Below, piece after piece: positions 1 to 9,000 of a DNA stretch of 10,691 nucleotides (positions are counted from its first letter, which is position 1; each line of letters starts with the position of its first letter). Source of the DNA: Chloroflexota bacterium (GTDB taxonomy: Bacteria > Chloroflexota > Anaerolineae > Ardenticatenales > Ardenticatenaceae). The stretch lies in contig DOUV01000809.1 in NCBI GenBank assembly GCA_003520455.1, forward strand, positions 1 to 10,691, given 5' to 3'. Both the position numbers and the translations under genes were made by a program. The notes under the pieces were generated by a model. That model was not told where the DNA came from. It did no database searches and was given only the letters and a program-made list of their open reading frames with translations.

Positions 1-1
1 A

Positions 2-3000
2 CATCGCCTGCCCCCGCAAGGCCCCAACCAGGCCCCCGGCACCTTCTGGGCCGACCTGGACGGCGACCGGGACGTGGACGAGGGCGACCTGCAATCGATC
101 GCCCAGTTCTGGAACTGCGCCACCGGCGATGCCTGCTACGACGCCGCCCTCGATTTCAACACCGATGGGCTCATCGACGCCCTGGACATGGCCTACGTCG
201 GCAACGAGTACGACGTCACGCCGCCGGACCTCACCGTCAGCGGCCCGGCCGATGGCTCAGTGGTCGGCGGGGCGACGGTCACCGTCAGCGGCGTGATCAG
301 CGACAAGCACGCCGTCAACGTCACTGTCAACGGCGTGGCCGCCACCTTCGCCCCGCTCCTGGCAGGAGCGGGGTCGGCGGCAAGGTCGTTCAGCGCCACG
401 GTGCCGGTCACGGCGGGCAACCAGGCGCTGCACGTCGTCGCCACCGACGAGGTGGGCCAGACCACCAGCAGTGACCGCTTCGTCGGCGTGGACGGCGATG
501 GTCCCATGATCCGGGTCCAGGTACCTGAGAACCGCCAATCGGTCTACACCCTGCGTCCCACCGTCGTTATCTCCTACACCGACTTCTATGTGGCGGTGGA
601 CCCGACTACCTTGCAGGTCTCCCTCACCGATGCGAGCGGCACCTCCACCGACGTGACCGGCGATCTGACGGCCGGCCCCGACAGCGCCAATGGCCAGGTG
701 AGCTTCGACCTGGCGCAAGACAGCGCCTACACCCTCACCGCCTCCGTGGCCGATACGCTGGGCAACGTGGGCACGCTGCGCACCACCTTCTACGTGCCCA
801 CCGATCCGGCCAGTATCACCCCGCCGGAGGCGCCGGAGAACGCCGGCTGGGTGAGCGGCGTGGTGTACGATTCTTCCACCTGCGGCGGTGAGCTCGAGCA
901 TGATCCCATCGACTGCCAGGGCCTGGCCGGCGCCGAGGTCACCCTGTTCAAGATCGACAGCGCCACGCTGTCCCAGGCCCGGACCCAGCGGGAGGCCCAA
1001 CTGGCGACGGCGAAAGAGCCCGTCACCTACCAGCCCACGGGTGCCCAGTTCTCAAACCAGGTGCAGGGCACCGTGGTCACCGGTCCTGACGGCTTCTTCG
1101 CCTTCCCCGCCGATCAGACGGCGCGTTACGAACTGCGCGTCGACAAAGCGGGCTACACGTACGGCCAGCGGGTGGTGGAGGTCGTGCGCGAGCGCAGCGC
1201 GCCGGTCAACGAGATTTACCTGACGCCTCTGGACCCGGCGGTGACGACGTGTGACGAAGGAGGCTGCAGCCATACCAGCGCCGACGGCCAGATGCAGGTG
1301 GATATCCCCGCCGGCGCCATCCGCTCAGGGGACGAGATCCCGGTCACGGCCACTGCGTTCGACCAGGTGAACTACCTGCCCAGCGGCGGGCTGCCGCCCG
1401 GCACCTGGGAGACTTACGGCTTCAACATCGGCGGCACCTCGACCTACTCCTTCACCCAGCCCATCACCGTCCGGATCAAGAACAGTAAGGGTTTCCCGCC
1501 GGGGACCGTGATTCCGTTGGGCTTCTGGAACGCGGAGTTGCTGCAGTGGGAACACGCCGGCACCTCCGTGGTGGACCCCACCGGCGAGTGGGTGGAGATG
1601 CAGGTGACCCACTTCTCCACCTTCGACTGCAACGACCCGGTGACCGTCGGGACTGCCGGGATAAACGGGAACAGCACCACCGAAAATGATCGTTGCTGTT
1701 CGGAGAAGAAGGCCGGCAGTTCCGAGATCATTCTGCGATCTGGCGTTATGCGCGAGTCGGTAAGCCTGCCGCCGGTCCGGGTGCTGGGCGCACCAGGCGA
1801 TCTGAGTTTCAAGTACGACAGCGGTCGCGCCGATCCGAATGAGTTGATCGAGGTGGACTTGAATCTGGACATGAGCGCCGGCGCGCAACTGGGCGACTAC
1901 GTCCAGGCCGAGCTGTTCATCGAGGGGGAGAAGACGGCCAACTTCACCTTTGCCGCCAGCGAGCTGGTTCAGGGCGGGGAAATTGGTCGCTTCCGTTTCC
2001 TGTGGGACGGCCGCGATGCCCGCGGCAACCGCCTGCCGCCGGGGGTCTACCGCTATGCGCTCCACGTGCGCGTGCCCTACATGGCGCAGTACTACTGGTC
2101 GCTGAACAACCGCTTCGGCGGCCCGCCGGACTACACCCGACCCACGGGCGTCTTTACCACTGCTACGGACGACCAGTGGATTTATGGTTCGGTATCGCTG
2201 ATCGCCGACCCCGGCGGCCCCTTCGGTATGGGTTGGGTTCTGGAAGGCATGCAGCGCCTCTACGAGGACGAGGCCGGCCGCATCTTGATTGACGATGGCA
2301 GCAACGATCTGACAGAGTTCTACTTTCCGGCCAAGAACCTGCTGCGCGAGGAGGCCCAGGGCGGCGGACTGGCCGCCCACGAGGTCACCGGTTTGCACGG
2401 CCTGTATGTGCCGGAGGTAGCGGAGAGGGTGGAACAGTTAGCAGTGAGCGGTGAGCAGTGGTCGGTGAACAGTGAGCAGTTAGCAGTGGGCGGTGAGCAG
2501 TGGTCAGTGAACAGTGAACAGTTATCAGTGAGCGAGGAACGGTGGCCGGTGGCCGAGGAGCAGCAGGAGGTGGTCAGTGGCCGGCCGGTGGGCGAGGAAC
2601 CGCGGGAAGGGGCAACCACTGCGCCGGGACCGGTGGATTCTGTCACACCGGCCCGGCCCGTGACTGCAGAACCCGCCGGCCCGGTTCCCGAAGCCACGCC
2701 AGTGCTCGAACCAGAGCCCGCCGGTCCGACTCCCGAGATCACGCCGGAGCCCGAACCAGAGCTGGAGCCGCTGCCGCCGCCGGTGGTCTACGACGTCACG
2801 GCGTTGAACACCAACGTCGCCGGCACCATCATCACCCACACCACCTGGACCATCACCGATAGCCCCTACATCCTGACCGGCGACGTGGTGATCACGGGAG
2901 GCGTGACGTTGACGGTCGAACCCGGCGTGGTGGTGCAGGGGCAAGACAACGTTGAGCTGAAGGTGCAGGGCCACCTGCAGGCGGTGGGCACGGCCAGCCA

Positions 3001-6000
3001 GCCGATCACCTTCACCTCGGCCACGGACAGCGGGCCGAACCAGTGGTCGGGGCTGGTCTTCGACGGCGGCACGGGCGAGCTGCGCCACGCCACCGTGCGC
3101 TACGGCGGCGATCCGAACGGTATCGTCAACGGCAGCAACATCACCGTGCGCAACGTGACCGCCGGGGAGGTGCGCCTGGAGAGCAGCCGCCTGCTCAGCG
3201 AGAGCTACCAGTACGCCTATACCAACTACGGCCTGTATGTGGCCGACAGCCGGGTGGTGGTCAGCGACACCCTGTTCGCCAACATCGGCAACAACACCGG
3301 CGACTACGCCCTCTACGCCACCGGCGCCGCCACCGTCCTCACCGTCACCACCTCCACCTTCCAGGACAACGCCGGGTGGGGGCTATACACCACAGGCAGC
3401 GCCGCCGCCTGGGTCACAGACAGCACCTTCAGCGGTAACGGTTACTATCCGCTGCGCACCGAGGCGTTCAACCTGCACCGCGTATTGAGCGGGAACACCT
3501 TTACGGGCAACACGCCCAACCGGCTGCTGACACTGGGCAGCGGTCTGCCGGCCAGCATCATCTTCTCCACAGCCAACGGCCTGGCAGGCTACGAGTTGGA
3601 GAACGACTTCACCGTCCCGGCCGGTATCACCCTGACGGTCGCGCCGGGGGTGCCCGTGATGGGGCGGAACGGCAAACAACTGAAGGTGCAGGGCCACCTG
3701 CAGGCGGTGGGCACCGTCACCCAGCCGATCACCTTCACCTCGGCCGCGGACAGCGGGCCGAACCAGTGGTCGGGGCTGGTCTTCGACGGCGGCACGGGCG
3801 AGCTGCGCCACGCCACCGTGCGCTACGGCGGCGATCCGAACGGTATCGTCAACGGCAGCAACATCACCGTGCGCAACGTGACCGCCGGGGAGGTGCGCCT
3901 GGAGAGCAGCCGCCTGCTCAGCGAGAGCTACCAGTACGCCTATACCAACTACGGCCTGTACGTGGCCGACAGCCGGGTGGTGGTCAGCGACACCCTGTTC
4001 GCCAACATCGGCAACAACACCGGCGACTACGCCCTCTACGCCACCGGCGCCGCCACCGTCCTCACCGTCACCACCTCCACCTTCCAGGACAACGCCGGGT
4101 GGGGGCTATACACCACAGGCAGCGCCGCCGCCTGGGTGTCAGACAGCGCTTTCAGCGGCAACGGTCACTATCCGCTGCGCACCGAGGCGTTCAACCTGCA
4201 CCGGGCGTTCAGCGGGAACGCCTTCACGGGCAACACGCCCAACCGGCTGCTGACGCTGGGCAGCGGTCTGCCGGCCAGCATCATCTTCTCCACAGCCAAC
4301 GGTCTGGCAGGCTACGAGTTGGAGAACGACTTCACCGTCCCGGCCGGTATCACCCTGACGGTCGCGCCGGGGGTGCCCGTGATGGGGCGGAACGGCAAAC
4401 AACTGAAGGTGCAGGGCCACCTGCAGGCGGTGGGCACCGTCACCCAGCCGATCACCTTCACCTCGGCCGCGGACAGCGGGCCGAATCAGTGGTCGGGGCT
4501 GGTCTTCGACGGCGGCACGGGCGAGCTGCGCCACGCCACCGTGCGCTACGGCGGCGATCCGAACGGCATCGTCAACGGCAGCAACGTCACCGTGCGCAAC
4601 GTGACCGCCGGGGAGGTGCGTATCGAGAGCAGCCGCCTGCTCAGCGAGAGCTACCAGTATGCCTATACCAACTACGGCCTGTATGTGGCCGACAGCCGGG
4701 TGGTGGTCAGCGACACCCTGTTCGCCAACATCGGCAACAACACCGGCGACTACGCCCTCTACGCCACCGGCGCCGGCACCGTCCTCACCGTCACCACCTC
4801 CACCTTCCAGGACAACGCCGGCTATCCACTGCGCATCCCGGTCGCGGCGCTGAGCCAGCTCCAGTTCAACGTCTTCATCCAGAACGGCTACGACCGCGCC
4901 CGGCTGTACGGGGACGACACCTTCACGACGAACCTCACCCTGGCACCGCAGAACGGACTGAGCGGCTATGAGTTCGAGGGGAACGTGACCCTGGCCGCCG
5001 GCGCCAACCTGACCGTCGCTCCGGGCACCTCGCTGTACTGGAACCCGGGCAAGAGGCTCACGGTGCACGGTCTACTCAACGCCATCGGAACCGAGGCCCA
5101 GCCCATCACCTTTACATCCAGCGCCGACACCGGACCCGGCCAATGGCAGGGCATCACCCTGGGCGACGGCGCCGCCGAAATCGAACGCGCGACCATCCGC
5201 TACGCGAACACCGGCCTGAAAGTGCAGAACGGTCAGGCACGCGTGCGCTACGCCACGATTGCCAACAACAGCGCCTACGGCATCCACCTGGCCGGCAGCA
5301 GTGCCGACTTCTCGCTCCACGGATCCGACGTCAGCGGCAACGGCAGCTACGGCCTGCTTAACCAGACCGGGGTGGAGGTGGACGCGCGCTACAATTGGTG
5401 GGGCCATCCTTCCGGACCCTACCACCCCAGCGCCAACCCCGGCGGTCAGGGCAACCGCGTCAGCGACGACGTGCTCTTCGTGCCCTGGCTGGAGCAGCAA
5501 ATCACCGACCTGGGCATCCAGAGCCAGACGCCAGCCGACAACACGGAACTGACCTACGATGCCCAGACCGACACCTACACGCGCCACTATCCCGACGGCA
5601 CGCAGGTGCACTTCAACACCGACGGGACGCACGACTACACGCTGGACCCCGCCGGCAACAAGACGGCCTACGTCTATAACCCCGATGGCACCCCGGCTCG
5701 CATTGAGGTCTACGCGGCCGGCGAGCCCAACCCGCGCTGGGTGTGGGTTTTCAGTGATCAGTCATCAGTGAACAGTGATCAGCGGATACTGATGACTGAC
5801 CCGGCGGGGCGGGTGACCACCTTCGAGATCAACCGCCACGGCGACCTGGTGCGCGTCGTCTACCCCGACGGGGCCACACGCTCCTTCGCCTACGACAGCG
5901 CCCACCGCATGACCCAGAACCGAGACGAACTGAGCCGGCTGACCACTTACGTCTATGATGCCTACGGGCGCATTACCCAGGTCAAACTGCCGCCGAGGCC

Positions 6001-9000
6001 GGTCTACGATCCGCAGACCGGTCAGATGAGCACCGTGCAGGAGGTCCACGGCTACACCCCCAGCGACGTTGCTTACCAGTTGGTCAACGAGATGGACACC
6101 GGCTCCCCTATCACGCCGACCGACGCTCTGATCACCAGCACGAAACTGGTGGATGGCGTCGTCTTTGGACGGGGTGGCTATCAGGCGCACACCAACGAGT
6201 GGGGGTCTGTCACCGAAGTTACCGACGCGGCCGGCAAGAGCACCCGTTACGAGCGGGACGAGCGCAATCGCATCACGCGCGCCACGCTCCCTTCGGGCCG
6301 CTGTATCGAATACACCTACGACGAAAAGGGCAATCGCCTGTCCGAATCCCACATGGGGCCGTCACAATGCGCGCTGGCACCCGCCGACCGCGACCCGGCC
6401 CAGATCCAGACCTGGACCTACACCTACGAACCGCGCTTCAACCAGCTGAAGAGCGCCACCGATCCCTTGAGCAACACCACCCGCTTCCTCTACGACTACG
6501 ACGTCGGGGGCGGAGAGGCGGGGAAACTGGCAGAGGTCCGGTACCCGACGGTGGCAGACGAAAACGGAACGCTCATCACGCCCACCGTCCGTTACGCCTA
6601 CAACGCCTGGGGCCAGATGGAGGCGATCACCGACGAGCGCGGCACCGCGACACGCTTCATCTACACCCAGGGAACCGCCGACGAGGCGGCCGACGGCGGC
6701 AATCCCCTCTTCGCCCCGGGCGTCACGCCGGTGCCGGGACTGTTGACCAAGGTCGTCGAAGATGAGGCCGGTATCGCCCAGACCACAATGCGCAAGGACT
6801 TCGATGCCGCCGGCAACCCCCGCATCCTCGTCGGCGCGGCCTGCTGCGGCGGCCAGGGGCCCGAGACGCACTACGCGTACGACGCGTGGGGTCGGGTCGT
6901 CTCGATGACCGATCCCCTGAGCATCGCCACTCGCTACGAGTACGACGCCGCCGGCAACCTGACGCGCGAAATTCAGGACTACACCACCGACAGCACGACG
7001 GGTCGTAACGTCGTCACCCAATACACCTACGATTCGGCGGGCAATATGCTGGGCGTGCGAACGGAGGAGGGCGAGATCGTCAGTGAGATCGCCACCGACT
7101 ACGACATCGACCAGCGCCCGGTCGCCTTCGTGGACGCGCTGGGCTACCGGACCGTTTCCATCTATGACGACGCGAATCAACTGGTCGGCGTGCGGGACCC
7201 GGAGGGAAGAGAGTGGTCCTTCACCTACACCGCCGACCGGCAGTTGGAAACCTTCACCGACCGGCGGGGGACGGTCATGCGCCGGGAGTACGGCGACTTC
7301 GGACGGCTGGCGCGCCAGATCGCCGACGATGGCGGCATGAATCTCCTGGCAGGCTCAGGACTTCGCCTGGCCACCACCTACGGCTACGACGCGGCCGGCC
7401 GCGTCACCACGATGACCAACCCGCTGGGGGTCATCACCGCCTTCGAGTACGACGCCTTGTCGCGGGTGGTATCCGAGATCCAGGACGTGGGCGGACTCAA
7501 CCGGACCCTCGCGTCCGCCTATGACGCGGCGGGCAACCTGCGCCGCGTGACCGACGAGCGGGGCGTCACAACCAGGTTCGTCTATGACGCCCTTGGACGA
7601 CAGACCACCATCACCGCCGACGTGGGCGGGCTGAATCAGGCGATAAGTTTCGCCTACGACAGCCACAGCAACCTCCGGCGGGTCACTGATCCGCGCGGCG
7701 TTGTGACCTCTCTCGAGTACGACGCACTCAACCGCGTCACGCTGGAGCGTTTGGACGACGGTGGGCTCGGGACGGAGACGCGCTACGGCTACGACCGGCT
7801 GGGGAACCTGAACCGGATCACCGATCCCAACGGGCGGGTGACCTCCATCGAGTCCAACGCTTTTGGCCTGCCGGTGCGAGAGCTGCGTGATGTGGGTGGG
7901 ATGGGCGCAGAGACACAGTACCTCTACGATAATGCGCTACGGCTCATCGGCATGACCAGCGCCAACGGCGAGACCAGTCACTACCGGTACGATGCCCTGG
8001 ATCAACTGATCGCCGAGCAATACCCCGACGGCACCACCGTCCACTACGCCTACGATGGTGAAGGCAACCTGCTCACGCGCACCAACCAGGCCGGTGAGGT
8101 CGTCACCTACACCTACGATGCCCTGGGGCGGCAAACCCGGCGCACCATGCCCGACTCGTCCCAGACCTACGCCTACGACGATATGGGGCGCCTGGTGCAG
8201 GCCGCCAGCCACTCCGGCGAGCACGACAGCGCGCTCAACTACGTTTACAACGCGCTCGGCCATCCCGTCTCCGGCACCCAGCAGTTGGATGCCCGGAGCT
8301 GGGAGATGACGTGGGACTACGGCTACCCCCGGGGCGTCGTGACCCAGACCTATCCATCGGGCGCAGTGCGGGTCTATCAAGCAGATGCGGTCGGCCGGCT
8401 GCAATCGCTCAGGCGCGGCGACGGAGCCTCGGTGGCCTCTTACACCTACGACGACGTCAACGGGCGCTACATCCTCCACCACGGCAACGGCCTGCAAACG
8501 ACTTACATCTACGACAACCTGTATCGCATCACGGACATCAACTCCGCTGTAGCCCACTACGGTTACAGTTACGACGCGGTGGGCAACGTCACCTCGATGC
8601 AACGTTACCACGTGAACGGCGCTCCCAGCGACGTCTACCAGTATGATGGCCTGGACCAACTGACCCGCGTGACCTACGGCCTCAGCGGGGAGACGGCGGA
8701 CTACCTCCTGGACAAATTGGGGAACCGGCTCCAGGTGAGCAGGAACGGCACCGCCGTACCCTATCTGCCCAACAACGGCAGCCAACTGACCGATCCGATG
8801 AACCGCTACGCGCAGGTGGGCAGTGTGCCGTTGAACCACGACCTCAAGGGCAACCTGCTGGGAGACGGGGCCTACGACTACTCCTACGATGCCCTGAACC
8901 GCCTGGTCGAGGTGAGCGAATCCGGCGGCAAAACCACCGAGTACCTCTACGACGCCCTCGACCGGCGCATCGCCAAAGTCGTGGACGGCGCCATCACCCA

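Larger units (their letters stand above)
2807..5491 (+). other. Right-handed parallel beta-helix region (~895 residues)
   Basis: Residues 912-1806 show the hallmark of pectate-lyase-like parallel beta-helices: short strands with regularly spaced Val, Ile, Leu and Thr, frequent Asn and Gly turns (DNAGWGLY, FSGNGYYPL), and repeated phrases such as ITLTVAPGV, LKVQGHLQAVGT and PITFTSA. The region ends with the NWWGHPSGPYHP motif (N1774, nt 5393 onward) and then VPWL, a well-known terminal signature of this family. No catalytic residues are evident, so a structural, adhesive or glycan-binding role is likelier than enzymatic. It is built from three near-identical 241-residue units plus divergent units on both sides. 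It sits inside the region that in ordinary Rhs proteins runs continuously from the plug to the first YD repeat. Confidence 0.88.

Noticed and set aside
74..76. GTG as the start of the giant protein
   Set aside because: The frame stays open to the left edge, and this codon is position 8 of a complete dockerin calcium loop that begins at 53, so translation must start upstream of the window.
2432..2578. CRISPR-like array
   Set aside because: The repeat unit is 7 bases with no spacers, so it is a simple tandem repeat, not a CRISPR.
2957..4402. Assembly duplication artefact as explanation of the 723-bp repeats
   Set aside because: The copies carry distinct substitutions, including amino-acid changes, and a diverged related unit follows, so at least two real copies exist. 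Exact copy number still needs long reads.
3766..4971. A ~400-residue alternative + strand frame over the beta-helix repeats
   Set aside because: The translation is an Arg/Gln/His-rich shadow produced by the 723-bp repeats read in the wrong phase; it has no ribosome binding site and no recognisable domain.
2807..5491. Pectate lyase or other polysaccharide-cleaving enzyme
   Set aside because: The beta-helix fold is clear, but no clustered Asp/Lys/Arg catalytic set typical of these enzymes is visible, and the strongly repetitive nature points to a structural rod.
5758..5799. Rho-independent terminator
   Set aside because: The hairpin is AT-balanced, lacks a T-run, and sits in the middle of an intact coding frame.
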